From an uncultured Pseudomonadota bacterium (GTDB taxonomy: Bacteria; Pseudomonadota; Gammaproteobacteria; Burkholderiales; SG8-39), in the NCBI GenBank assembly GCA_903909415.1, contig CAIVVS010000308.1, positions 1 to 22,997 of the forward strand: a DNA stretch of 22,997 bases, read 5' to 3'. This document shows positions 1-6,737 of this stretch, piece by piece. How positions within the stretch are numbered: the first letter of the stretch is position 1; each line of letters opens with the position of its first letter. Both the position numbers and the translations under genes were made by a program. The notes under the pieces are model-generated. The model was not told the origin of the DNA, did not search any database, and saw only the letters and a program-made list of their open reading frames with translations.

Positions 1-2512
1 CGGTGCCGGTGCGCGGCTCGTCGACCGCGAACATCGCGTCCAGCACCGGGTGCGGGCGGCCTTCGGGCGACAGCAGGTCGGGCGCCTTCTCGTCCAGCGC
101 GCCCAGCATCTCGCAGCGCCACAGGATGGCGCGCGCCACGCCGGCCACGACGCTGGGCACCATCACGCGTTCTCCGCGCGGGGGCAGGGGCATTTCGAAC
201 GACGTGTCGCCGGGGGTCTTGGCGAGTGCTTCCAGCTTGGCCTTGAGCCAGGCGCGGTCGTTGGCGCGCATGTCCATGGACAGGGTCTTGGCCAGTGCCG
301 CCATGCCGCGCGGCTGCTCGTTGCCGTTGACCCAGACCTCGAACGGGAAGGCGGCGTCGCGACCTGCGTCGGTACGGCCGTCCTGCTCGATGTGGCCGAC
401 GAAGAGGGCGAACTCGCCGCCCGGGTGGCGGATCATGTAGGTCCAGGCCGCGTTGCCCTCGGGCATGTCGGGCCGGTTCGGCCAGACCAGCGAGGACAGC
501 ACCGGCACCGGCAACTTGGCGATCGACAGGCGCCGGTTCGCCGGGCCGCCGTCGCGGTTCTCGCCGGGGGGAAGCTGCACGTCGCGCGGCTGCAGGTTGC
601 CGGCGGGCGATTCATTTGCCGCCTGCAAGGACGGCTTGCTCGCCGTGGGGGGCTCGGGGGTCACGGACAGCACCGAACCGAGCACGCTATTGGGGCGGTA
701 GGTCGCCAGCCCCTTCAGGCCGGCCTTCCAGGCCGACAGGTACAGGCCCTCGAAGTCCTCGTAGGGGTAGTCCGCCGGCACGTTCACCGTCTTGGAAATG
801 GCGGTGTCGATGTAGGGCGCGACCGCGGCGACCATGGCCTTGTGCGCATCGGCCGAGATCTGCAGCGCGGTCACGAAGTAGGGCGGCAGCGTCTTGCCGG
901 GCTCGCCTCCCGCCACGCCCTCGACCACGTCGTGCTTCACCAGGTGGTGGTACAGGCGCCAGGCGTAGTCCTCGACGTCGTACTGCTTGAAGCTGTCGTC
1001 GGGCATGCGCTTCTTGCGCGTGTAGGTCCAGGAGAACGGCGGCTCGATGCCGTTGGAGGCGTTGTCCGCGAAGGCGAGCGAGATCGTGCCGGTGGGCGCG
1101 ATCGCCAGCAGGTGGCTGTTGCGGATGCCGTGCTCGCGGACCTTGGCCTTGATGCCGTCCGGCAGGCGCGAGGCGAAGTTGCCGCCCGAGAGGTACTTGT
1201 CCGCGTCGAACAGCGGGAACGCGCCGCGCTCGCGCGCGAGCTCGACCGAGGCGAGGTAGGAATCGTCGCGCATCGCCTCGGAGATCTTCGAGGCCATGTC
1301 GCGCGCCGGCTGGCCGTCATAGGCCAGGCGCAGCATGATGAGCGCGTCGCCGAGGCCGGTGAAGCCCAGGCCGACGCGGCGCTTGTTCATCGCCTCGGTG
1401 TGCTGCTGTTCCAGCGGCCACTGCGTGACCTCGAGCACGTTGTCCAGCATGCGCACCGAGGTCCCGACCACGTCGGCGAAGGCCTCGAAGTCGAATTCGG
1501 CGCGTTCGGTGAACGGCTCGCGCACGAACTGCGTGAGGTTGACCGAGCCCAGGCAGCAGCAGCCGTAGGGCGGCAGCGGCTCCTCGGCGCAGGGGTTGGT
1601 CGCCTCGATGGTCTCGCAGTAGTAGAGGTTGTTGTCCTGGTTGATGCGGTCCAGGAACAGGATGCCCGGCTCGGCGTGGTCGTAGGTCGAGCGCATGACC
1701 TGGTCCCACAGGTCGCGCGCCGGCAGCGAGCGGTACACCCACATGCCGTCCGTGCGCTGGTAGGCGCCGGGGGTGTCGGCGGTGGGGCGCGCCTTGTGCA
1801 CGAGGTCCACGTTGCCGTTGGACTCGACCGCGCGCATGAAGGCGTCGGTCACGCCCACCGAGATGTTGAAGTTGGTGAGCTCGCCCTGGTCCTTGGCGTG
1901 GATGAATTCCTCGATGTCCGGGTGGTCGCAGCGCAGCACGCCCATCTGCGCGCCGCGCCGTCTGCCGGCGGACTCGACGGTCTCGCAGGAGCGGTCGAAC
2001 ACGCGCATGTAGGACACCGGGCCGGACGCATGCGACTGCGTGCCCTTGACCAGCGCGCCCTTGGGACGGATGGACGAGAAGTCATAGCCCACGCCGCCGC
2101 CGCGGCGCATGGTCTCGGCGGCCTGCGCGAGCGCGGTGTAGATGCCGGGCCGGTCGTCGATCACCTCGGTGATGGAGTCGCCCACGGGTTGCACGAAGCA
2201 GTTGATCAGCGTCGCGGCCAGCGGCGTGCCTGCGGCCGAGTTGATGCGGCCCGCGGGAATGAAGCCGCCTTCGAGCGTCTCGAGGAACTTCCTTTCCCAG
2301 AACGCGCGCTTGGCTTCCGGTTCGAATGCGGCGAGTGCGCGCGCCACTCTCGCGCGTACTTCACCGATGCTGAGTTCATCGCCCTTGGCGTATTTTTCCT
2401 GCAGGACTTCGATCGAGATCGGCTGGCCTGGCAGCTGCGCGATGATTTCCGCGATGGCCGCGGACGAATCATCGGAATTTGTTGTAAGTGGCTGTTTCGC
2501 AACAAGTTTCAT
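1..2512 (-). CDS. nrdJ: Class II (adenosylcobalamin-dependent) ribonucleotide reductase, C-terminus cut by window edge
   Basis: Reduces ribonucleotides to deoxyribonucleotides with a thiyl radical generated from adenosylcobalamin, so it needs neither oxygen nor a separate NrdB radical subunit. The minus frame is open from ATG at 2512 to the left edge (837 codons), with no stop visible. The radical motif NPCAEE places the predicted thiyl Cys at residue 308. The likely redox pair is Cys105 (in LINCFVQP) and Cys319, which lies in an unusual Cys-Cys-Cys run (318-320) before LGSVNL. RRGGGVGYDFSSIRPKG and APTGTISLAF are typical of the NrdJ catalytic barrel. After about residue 610 the sequence passes through a Pro/Ala-rich linker into the C-terminal domain found in long proteobacterial NrdJ proteins. 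The terminal shuttle cysteines lie outside the window. A GGGAG sits 10 bases before the start. The gene is divergent from msrA. Family assignment is secure; substrate level (di- or triphosphate) is not visible. Confidence 0.93.
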   Translation of the reverse strand, partial: MKLVAKQPLTTNSDDSSAAIAEIIAQLPGQPISIEVLQEKYAKGDELSIGEVRARVARALAAFEPEAKRAFWERKFLETLEGGFIPAGRINSAAGTPLAATLINCFVQPVGDSITEVIDDRPGIYTALAQAAETMRRGGGVGYDFSSIRPKGALVKGTQSHASGPVSYMRVFDRSCETVESAGRRRGAQMGVLRCDHPDIEEFIHAKDQGELTNFNISVGVTDAFMRAVESNGNVDLVHKARPTADTPGAYQRTDGMWVYRSLPARDLWDQVMRSTYDHAEPGILFLDRINQDNNLYYCETIEATNPCAEEPLPPYGCCCLGSVNLTQFVREPFTERAEFDFEAFADVVGTSVRMLDNVLEVTQWPLEQQHTEAMNKRRVGLGFTGLGDALIMLRLAYDGQPARDMASKISEAMRDDSYLASVELARERGAFPLFDADKYLSGGNFASRLPDGIKAKVREHGIRNSHLLAIAPTGTISLAFADNASNGIEPPFSWTYTRKKRMPDDSFKQYDVEDYAWRLYHHLVKHDVVEGVAGGEPGKTLPPYFVTALQISADAHKAMVAAVAPYIDTAISKTVNVPADYPYEDFEGLYLSAWKAGLKGLATYRPNSVLGSVLSVTPEPPTASKPSLQAANESPAGNLQPRDVQLPPGENRDGGPANRRLSIAKLPVPVLSSLVWPNRPDMPEGNAAWTYMIRHPGGEFALFVGHIEQDGRTDAGRDAAFPFEVWVNGNEQPRGMAALAKTLSMDMRANDRAWLKAKLEALAKTPGDTSFEMPLPPRGERVMVPSVVAGVARAILWRCEMLGALDEKAPDLLSPEGRPHPVLDAMFAVDEPRTGT

Positions 2513-2538
2513 CAGTCTTTTTCTCCCGTTATCCATTT

Positions 2539-2568
2539 AGCATACCCCCCCGCGAGGCGCCGTGGAAA
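2539..2568 (-). promoter_or_regulatory. Possible nrdJ promoter
   Basis: On the minus strand TATGCT (2544-2539) matches the -10 consensus at 4 of 6 positions, and TTTCCA (2568-2563) matches -35 at 4 of 6, with an 18-base spacer that contains a run of seven G. This would give a leader of about 20 bases before the nrdJ ATG, with GGGAG at 2527-2523. It is only a consensus match. No NrdR box or cobalamin-riboswitch B12 box was recognised nearby. Confidence 0.35.
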
Positions 2569-2630
2569 ACAGCTTTCGGATCAACCCCCTGCGGGATTGT
2601 CGGCGCCGCCCGTGTAAGCTTTTTCCGTGC

Positions 2631-2650
2631 CGCCCGGACCAATCCGGGCG
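2631..2650. repeat. Perfect 8-bp inverted repeat in the nrdJ-msrA divergent region
   Basis: The arms CGCCCGGA and TCCGGGCG flank a 4-base loop (CCAA). No T-run follows on either strand, so it does not look like a terminator. It lies about 50 bases before the msrA start and upstream of the proposed nrdJ promoter, where an operator or an mRNA hairpin would fit. Its function is unknown. Confidence 0.5.
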
Positions 2651-2701
2651 AGCCTTGCCACACCGCGCCGCACCGCGCGCCAACCCGCCAAAGGAACCCA
2701 A

Positions 2702-3307
2702 ATGGGCCTGTTTTCACGCTCCACCGCTGCGTCCGGGACCGAAAAAGGCCCCGACACCCCGCCTTCCGGCCGGGAAATCGCCACTTTGGGTGGCGGCTGC
2801 TTCTGGTGCCTGGAGGCGGTGTTCGACCAGCTGGACGGGGTGGAGTCGGTGGAATCCGGCTACATGGGCGGCCATGTGGACAACCCGACCTATGAGCAGG
2901 TCTGCGGCAAGCGCACCGGCCATGTGGAGGTGGTGCGCCTGACCTTCGACCCGGCCAAGGTGAGCTTTCGCGACATCCTCACGGTGTTCTTCGTGATCCA
3001 CGACCCGACCACGCCGGACCAGCAGGGCAATGACGTCGGGCCGCAGTACCGCTCGGCGATCTTCACCCACGGCGAGGGGCAGGCCGACGACGCGAAGGCC
3101 GCGATCGCCGACATCACGGCACGCAAGCTGTATGACGCGCCCATCGTCACCGAGGTGCGCCCGGCCGAGACGCTGTGGGTGGCCGAGGGCTACCACCAGG
3201 AATATTTCGAGCGCAACCCGAACCAGCCGTACTGCATGTTCGTGGTGAACCCGAAGGTGCAGAAATTCCGCAAGCACTTCCAGGACCGGATGAAGAAGAA
3301 GGCCTGA
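2702..3307 (+). CDS. msrA: Peptide methionine (S)-S-oxide reductase MsrA
   Basis: Repairs oxidised methionine by reducing the S-sulfoxide, using thioredoxin. The encoded protein is 201 aa. The catalytic cysteine is Cys33 in GGGCFWCLEAVF; this subgroup has Cys instead of Gly at the end of the usual GCFWG motif. Other family blocks are GHVEVVRLTFDP (with the catalytic Glu), GNDVGPQYRSAIF, and a C-terminal PYCMFVVNPKVQKFRK with a likely resolving cysteine. The start at 2702 is chosen because AAGGA (2691-2695) sits 6 bases upstream. An in-frame ATG at 2627 would add a 25-residue GC-rich tail and run through the intergenic hairpin. No signal peptide is evident, so it is probably cytosolic. The gene is divergent from nrdJ and followed by its own terminator. 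Confidence 0.95.
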   Translation: MGLFSRSTAASGTEKGPDTPPSGREIATLGGGCFWCLEAVFDQLDGVESVESGYMGGHVDNPTYEQVCGKRTGHVEVVRLTFDPAKVSFRDILTVFFVIHDPTTPDQQGNDVGPQYRSAIFTHGEGQADDAKAAIADITARKLYDAPIVTEVRPAETLWVAEGYHQEYFERNPNQPYCMFVVNPKVQKFRKHFQDRMKKKA

Positions 3308-3334
3308 GGCGGTCCGCAGGACGGCCGTACGACC

Positions 3335-3377
3335 AAGGGGCGCGGAAGACGATTTTCGGGCCCCTTGTTTTTGTTTT
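3335..3377 (+). terminator. Rho-independent terminator of msrA
   Basis: The arms AAGGGGC (3335-3341) and GCCCCTT (3360-3366) pair perfectly. A second short stem (GAAGA with TTTTC) can form inside the loop, and the tract GTTTTTGTTTT follows immediately. It lies 28 bases after the msrA stop. Its distal arm and T-tract also supply the proposed -35 of arsR. Confidence 0.75.
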
Positions 3378-3394
3378 CATAATTCGATTATCAT
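3365..3394 (+). promoter_or_regulatory. arsR promoter, predicted to give a leaderless mRNA
   Basis: TTGTTT (3365-3370) and TATCAT (3389-3394; 5 of 6 to the -10 consensus) are 18 bases apart. A start site about 7 bases after the -10 falls on the arsR ATG at 3401. No clear Shine-Dalgarno sequence precedes that ATG, which fits a leaderless transcript. This is a consensus-based inference. Confidence 0.5.
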
Positions 3395-3404
3395 GGAATC
3401 ATGA
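3377..3404. promoter_or_regulatory. Predicted ArsR operator: 28-bp imperfect palindrome
   Basis: The 28 bases from TCATAATTC to GGAATCATGA are self-complementary at 22 positions. The dyad covers the proposed -10 and includes the arsR start codon. ArsR repressors bind AT-rich dyads that overlap their own promoters, so this is the obvious autoregulatory site. Arsenite binding to ArsR would release it. Confidence 0.6.
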
Positions 3405-3790
3405 AAACGAAAACGGAATCCGGGTTGCAACCCGAGCTGGCGGTCGAGTCCCTGCTCGCGCTGGGGCATGCGACGCGCCTGGCGATCTTCCGGCTGCTGG
3501 TGCAGACCGGACCTACCGGCCTGGCCGCCGGCGAGATTGCCGCCAGCCTGAAGCTCGCGCCCGCGACCCTGTCCTTCCACGTGAAGGAACTGTCGCGCGC
3601 CGGCCTGGTGAGCGCGCGCCAGGACGGCCGCTACATCTTCTACTCGGCGGCCTTCGACCGCATGAACGAGCTGGTGGGCTTCCTCACCGACAACTGCTGT
3701 GCGGCCGACGGCGTGTCCTGCCTGCCGGCGAAGTCCTGCGCGCCCGCGTCTCCCGTCCGGCGTCCCGTGCCTGCCAGGCGCCGTTCCTGA
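3401..3790 (+). CDS. arsR: ArsR-family arsenite-responsive repressor
   Basis: A 129-aa winged-helix repressor. Residues 10-95 form the DNA-binding domain, with a recognition-helix region around LAPATLSFHVKEL and a beta-wing at VSARQDGRYIFYSA. Cysteines cluster after the domain at 99, 100, 107 and 113 (NCCAADGVSC, then KSC). A Cys-Cys pair plus a third nearby Cys near the C-terminus is how the Acidithiobacillus ferrooxidans type of ArsR binds As(III), so arsenite sensing is likely. The CVCDLC motif of the classic E. coli type is absent. It is the first gene of the arsR-arsC-acr3 cluster and probably represses it through the palindrome over its start. ATG 3401 is the only sensible start; the ATG at 3393 is followed by a stop after three codons. 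Confidence 0.92.
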   Translation: MKTKTESGLQPELAVESLLALGHATRLAIFRLLVQTGPTGLAAGEIAASLKLAPATLSFHVKELSRAGLVSARQDGRYIFYSAAFDRMNELVGFLTDNCCAADGVSCLPAKSCAPASPVRRPVPARRRS

Positions 3791-3822
3791 ATCCACGCGG
3801 CAGCCGTCCCTGCAATCGTGGC

Positions 3823-3882
3823 GCCGCCCGGGCCGCCACCCGAGCCGCCACCCGAGCCGACACCCGAACCCGCATCAGAACC
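3823..3882 (+). repeat. Five degenerate 12-bp tandem repeats before arsC
   Basis: The units start at 3823, 3835, 3847, 3859 and 3871. Units 2 and 3 are identical (GCCACCCGAGCC) and the outer ones diverge. The array fills the arsR-arsC gap and stops just before the arsC ribosome-binding site. Its period is a multiple of three, so it keeps reading frames open and creates spurious arsC extensions. Confidence 0.85.
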
Positions 3883-3896
3883 AACAGGACATCCCC

Positions 3897-4394
3897 GTGA
3901 ACAAACCGTACAACATCCTTGTGCTGTGCACCGGCAACTCGGCGCGCTCCATCCTCGGCGAAGTGCTGTTCAATGCGCGCGGCGGCGGGCGCTACAAGGC
4001 CTACTCCGCCGGCAGCCACCCGGCGGGCCGGGTGAACCCGTTCGCGATCGAGACCCTGCAGTCGCTGCGCCTGCCGACCGAGGGCCTGCGTTCCAAGAGC
4101 TGGGACGAGTTCGCCCAGCCCGGCGCGCCGGAGCTGGATTTCGTGTTCACCGTCTGCGACAACGCCGCGGGCGAGGTCTGTCCGTTCTGGCCGGGCCAGC
4201 CGGTGACCGCGCACTGGGGGCTGGAGGACCCGGCGGCGGTGGAGGGCAGCGATGAGGACAAGCGCGAGGCCTTCCGCAAGACCGCGATGATGCTCAACCG
4301 GCGCATCGAGCTGTTCTCGGCGCTGCCGCTGGACAAGCTGGACCGCATCGCGCTGACCAGCAAGCTGGGCGAGATCGGGAAACACGGCGCATGA
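3897..4394 (+). CDS. arsC: Arsenate reductase, low-molecular-weight phosphatase fold
   Basis: Reduces arsenate to arsenite for export by the next gene. It is 165 aa from a GTG start with AGGA (3886-3889) 7 bases upstream. The phosphatase P-loop CX5R is CTGNSAR (Cys11 to Arg17). Two more cysteines, Cys87 (TVCDNA) and Cys95 (GEVCPFWPG), correspond to the Cys82/Cys89 pair of thioredoxin-linked ArsC of Staphylococcus aureus, which relays the disulfide. This supports arsenate reductase over a plain tyrosine phosphatase. The block PVTAHWGLEDPAA is typical of the family. The stop overlaps the acr3 start by four bases (ATGA), implying translational coupling. The frame is open further upstream, but that stretch is repeat-encoded and lacks family similarity. 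Confidence 0.9.
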   Translation: MNKPYNILVLCTGNSARSILGEVLFNARGGGRYKAYSAGSHPAGRVNPFAIETLQSLRLPTEGLRSKSWDEFAQPGAPELDFVFTVCDNAAGEVCPFWPGQPVTAHWGLEDPAAVEGSDEDKREAFRKTAMMLNRRIELFSALPLDKLDRIALTSKLGEIGKHGA

Positions 4395-5467
4395 GCTCGG
4401 TTGCCGAAGGCGGCGCGGCCGGCGCAAGCCCCGCGCCGGCGGCGATGGGCCTGTTCGAGCGCTGGCTCACGCTCTGGGTGTTCCTGTGCATCGTCGCCGG
4501 CATCGCGCTGGGACAGTTGATGCCTGCGCCGTTCCAGGCGCTGGGCCGCATGGAAGTCGCGCGCGTCAACCTGCCGGTGGGCGTGCTGATCTGGGTGATG
4601 GTGATCCCCATGCTGCTGCGCATCGACTTCGGCGCGCTCGGCCAGGTGCGCCGCCACATGGGCGGCATCGGCGTGACCCTGCTGGTGAACTGGGCGGTGA
4701 AGCCCTTTTCCATGGCGCTGCTCGGCTGGCTGTTCCTGCGCCACGTGTTCGCCGACTGGCTGCCGGCCGAACAGGTGGACAGCTATGTCGCCGGGCTGAT
4801 CCTGCTCGCGGCCGCGCCCTGCACCGCGATGGTGTTCGTGTGGAGCCAGCTCACCCGCGGCGATCCGTACTTCACGCTCAGCCAGGTGGCGCTGAACGAC
4901 GCGATCATGGTGGTGGCCTTCGCGCCCATCGTGGCGCTGCTGCTGGGACTGTCGTCCATCATCGTGCCCTGGGAAACGCTGCTGGTGTCGGTGTTCCTCT
5001 ACATCGTGCTGCCGGTGGGCATCGCGCAGCTGCTGCGCCGGCAGCTGCTCAGGCGCGGCGAGGGTGCGCTCGCGTCCGCGCTGAAGCTGCTGCAGCCCTG
5101 GTCCATCACCGCGCTGCTGGCGACCCTGGTGCTGCTGTTTGCCTTCCAGGGCGAGCAGATCCTGCGCCAGCCGCTGGTGATCGCGATGCTGGCCGTGCCC
5201 ATCGTGATCCAGGTGTACTTCAACGCCGGCCTGGCCTACTGGCTGAACCGGCGCGTCGGCTCCGAGCATTGCGTGGCCGGCCCCTCGGCCCTGATAGGCG
5301 CGAGCAACTTCTTCGAACTCGCCGTGGCGGCCGCCATCAGCCTGTTCGGCTTCGAGTCCGGCGCGGCGCTGGCGACCGTGGTCGGCGTGCTGATCGAGGT
5401 GCCGGTGATGCTGAGCGTGGTGGCGATCGTGAACCGCTCCCAAGGGTGGTACGAAAAAGTACATTGA
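4391..5467 (+). CDS. acr3: Acr3-type arsenite efflux permease
   Basis: Exports arsenite across the inner membrane. The 358-aa protein has about ten hydrophobic segments, as in the ACR3 branch of the BART superfamily, and is of normal length. Recognisable blocks are VWVMVIPMLLRIDFG-like sequence near residues 73-87, AAPCTAMVFVWSQLTRGD with the conserved fourth-helix cysteine, and GPSALIGASNFFELAVA near the C-terminus. The first 20 or so residues are a low-complexity cytosolic tail. It overlaps arsC by ATGA and closes the ars operon. The Pho box of pstS begins only 40 bases after its stop. No terminator was found between them, so ars transcripts may read into pst. Confidence 0.93.
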   Translation: MSSVAEGGAAGASPAPAAMGLFERWLTLWVFLCIVAGIALGQLMPAPFQALGRMEVARVNLPVGVLIWVMVIPMLLRIDFGALGQVRRHMGGIGVTLLVNWAVKPFSMALLGWLFLRHVFADWLPAEQVDSYVAGLILLAAAPCTAMVFVWSQLTRGDPYFTLSQVALNDAIMVVAFAPIVALLLGLSSIIVPWETLLVSVFLYIVLPVGIAQLLRRQLLRRGEGALASALKLLQPWSITALLATLVLLFAFQGEQILRQPLVIAMLAVPIVIQVYFNAGLAYWLNRRVGSEHCVAGPSALIGASNFFELAVAAAISLFGFESGAALATVVGVLIEVPVMLSVVAIVNRSQGWYEKVH

Positions 5468-5506
5468 ATCAGCGGGTTATGCTCCTGTAACGAGGATGGG
5501 CCCGGA

Positions 5507-5539
5507 TGTCATGGGCGTGTAACACGGGCTGCCTACACT
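5507..5539 (+). promoter_or_regulatory. Pho box and -10 of the pst operon
   Basis: TGTCAT (5507-5512) and TGTAAC (5518-5523) are direct repeats 11 bp apart, the spacing of PhoB-binding half sites (consensus TGTCAT). After a 10-bp gap comes TACACT (5534-5539; 4 of 6 to TATAAT), the geometry of PhoB-activated promoters in which the box replaces -35. An additional CTGTAAC at 5485-5491 is one base out of register. Phosphate starvation should therefore induce pstS and downstream genes. Confidence 0.75.
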
Positions 5540-5606
5540 GCTTGGCATCCGCGGTGCCGGGAAGTTCCGGCCCGCCCGATCCGCCAGCCAACAAGGAGCC
5601 AATTCC

Positions 5607-6650
5607 ATGTTCCAGCGCATACGACTCGCCGCCACGGCCGCTCTTGCCGCGGGCACGCTGCTCGCCCCTGCCGCGTTCGCCGCCGACATCACCGGCGCCG
5701 GCGCGACTTTCCCGTACCCGATCTACGCCAAGTGGGCCGATGCCTACAAGAAGGCCACCGGTACCGGCATGAACTACCAGTCCATCGGTTCGGGCGGCGG
5801 CATCAAGCAGATCACCGCCAGGACCGTGGACTTCGGTGCTTCGGACGCCCCGATGAGCGCGGCAGACCTGGAGAAGAACGGCCTGATCCAGTTCCCCGCC
5901 ATCATGGGCGGCGTGGTGCCCGTGTACAACCTGAAGGGCATCGAATCCAGGAAGATCCGCCTGACCGGCGCGCTGCTGGCCGACATCTACCTGGGCAAGG
6001 TCAAGACCTGGAACGACCCGGCGATCGCGGCGCTGAACAAGGACGTGAAGCTGCCGTCCGACGCCATCTCGGTGGTGTCGCGTTCCGACGGCTCCGGCAC
6101 CACCTTCCTGTTCACCAACTACCTGGCGAAGGTGAGCCCGGACTGGAAGAGCACGGTGGGCGAGGGCACCGCGGTGAAATGGCCCACCGGGGTGGGCGGA
6201 AAGGGCAACGAGGGTGTGGCGAACTACGTGGCGCGCATTGCCGGCTCGATCGGCTACGTCGAGTACGCCTATGCGAAGCAGAACAAGCTTTCCTACGCGG
6301 CCATGCAGAACAAGGACGGCCAGTTCGTCCTGCCCGACGACCTGACCTTCAAGGCCGCCGCGGCAGGCGCCGACTGGGCCAAGACCCCGGGGATGGGCGT
6401 GATCCTCACCGACCAGCCGGGCAAGACCAGCTGGCCGATGACCGGCGCCTCGTTCATCCTGATGCACAAGCTCCAGGAAAAGCCCGACAACGGCCGTGAA
6501 GTGGTGAAGTTCTTCGACTGGGCCTTCAAGAACGGCGAGAAAGCGGCGGATGAACTGGACTACGTGCCGATGCCCGCGGCGGTGGTGCAGTTGATCCAGG
6601 CCGAGTGGAAGAAGAGCCTGCGCGACCCCCAGGGCAAGCCGATCTACTGA
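5607..6650 (+). CDS. pstS: Periplasmic phosphate-binding protein PstS
   Basis: Captures phosphate in the periplasm and delivers it to PstC/PstA. The protein is 347 aa. Residues 1 to about 25 are a Sec signal peptide ending AFA before ADITGAG. Phosphate-contact blocks of the family are visible: GAGATFPYPIYAKW, GSGGGIKQI, VDFGASDAPM and SRSDGSGTTFLF. AAGGAG (5593-5598) lies 8 bases before ATG. It is the first gene of the pst run, under the Pho box at 5507, and is separated from pstC by 84 bases that contain a hairpin. Length and motifs are ordinary for PstS. Confidence 0.97.
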   Translation: MFQRIRLAATAALAAGTLLAPAAFAADITGAGATFPYPIYAKWADAYKKATGTGMNYQSIGSGGGIKQITARTVDFGASDAPMSAADLEKNGLIQFPAIMGGVVPVYNLKGIESRKIRLTGALLADIYLGKVKTWNDPAIAALNKDVKLPSDAISVVSRSDGSGTTFLFTNYLAKVSPDWKSTVGEGTAVKWPTGVGGKGNEGVANYVARIAGSIGYVEYAYAKQNKLSYAAMQNKDGQFVLPDDLTFKAAAAGADWAKTPGMGVILTDQPGKTSWPMTGASFILMHKLQEKPDNGREVVKFFDWAFKNGEKAADELDYVPMPAAVVQLIQAEWKKSLRDPQGKPIY

Positions 6651-6673
6651 GCTGTCCTGGCACCCGAGCCGGA

Positions 6674-6700
6674 TCCCGGGATGGCCAAGGCCTCCCGGGA
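6674..6700 (+). repeat. Stable hairpin in the pstS-pstC gap
   Basis: The arms TCCCGGG (6674-6680) and CCCGGGA (6694-6700) pair perfectly, and GGCC-AA-GGCC forms an inner stem. Only a weak T-rich stretch (CCTTTGATCT) follows, so full termination is unlikely. Such hairpins after the binding-protein gene of ABC operons often protect the upstream mRNA or attenuate downstream expression, which would make PstS more abundant than the permease. Confidence 0.6.
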
Positions 6701-6724
6701 CCTTTGATCTAGAATCCCCTCTTC

Positions 6725-6737
6725 GGAGCTCGCCTTG
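6725..6737 (+). promoter_or_regulatory. Ribosome-binding site that supports a TTG start for pstC
   Basis: GGAG (6725-6728) sits 6 bases before TTG at 6735. The first in-frame ATG (6768) has no Shine-Dalgarno sequence, so the TTG is preferred. Confidence 0.6.

Noticed and set aside
50..2617. An 855-codon plus-strand open frame opposite nrdJ
   Set aside because: The minus strand carries the full set of class II reductase motifs; the plus frame has none.
2513..2700. Cobalamin riboswitch or NrdR box upstream of nrdJ
   Set aside because: No B12-box-like sequence and no NrdR-type palindrome was recognised, and the proposed leader is only about 20 bases.
2627..2701. A longer msrA starting at the ATG at 2627
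   Set aside because: No ribosome-binding site there; it would code through the intergenic hairpin; the 2702 start has AAGGA at good spacing.
3823..3882. CRISPR-like array
   Set aside because: The units are 12 bp and directly abutting with no spacers, so this is a simple tandem repeat.
3699..3896. A longer arsC beginning inside arsR
   Set aside because: The added residues come from the 12-bp repeats and arsR in another frame, while the family N-terminus begins at the GTG at 3897.
6705..6734. Internal promoter for pstC (TAGAAT at 6710-6715)
   Set aside because: The -10 match is good, but no -35 is found at 16-18 bases and no extended -10, so it was not called.
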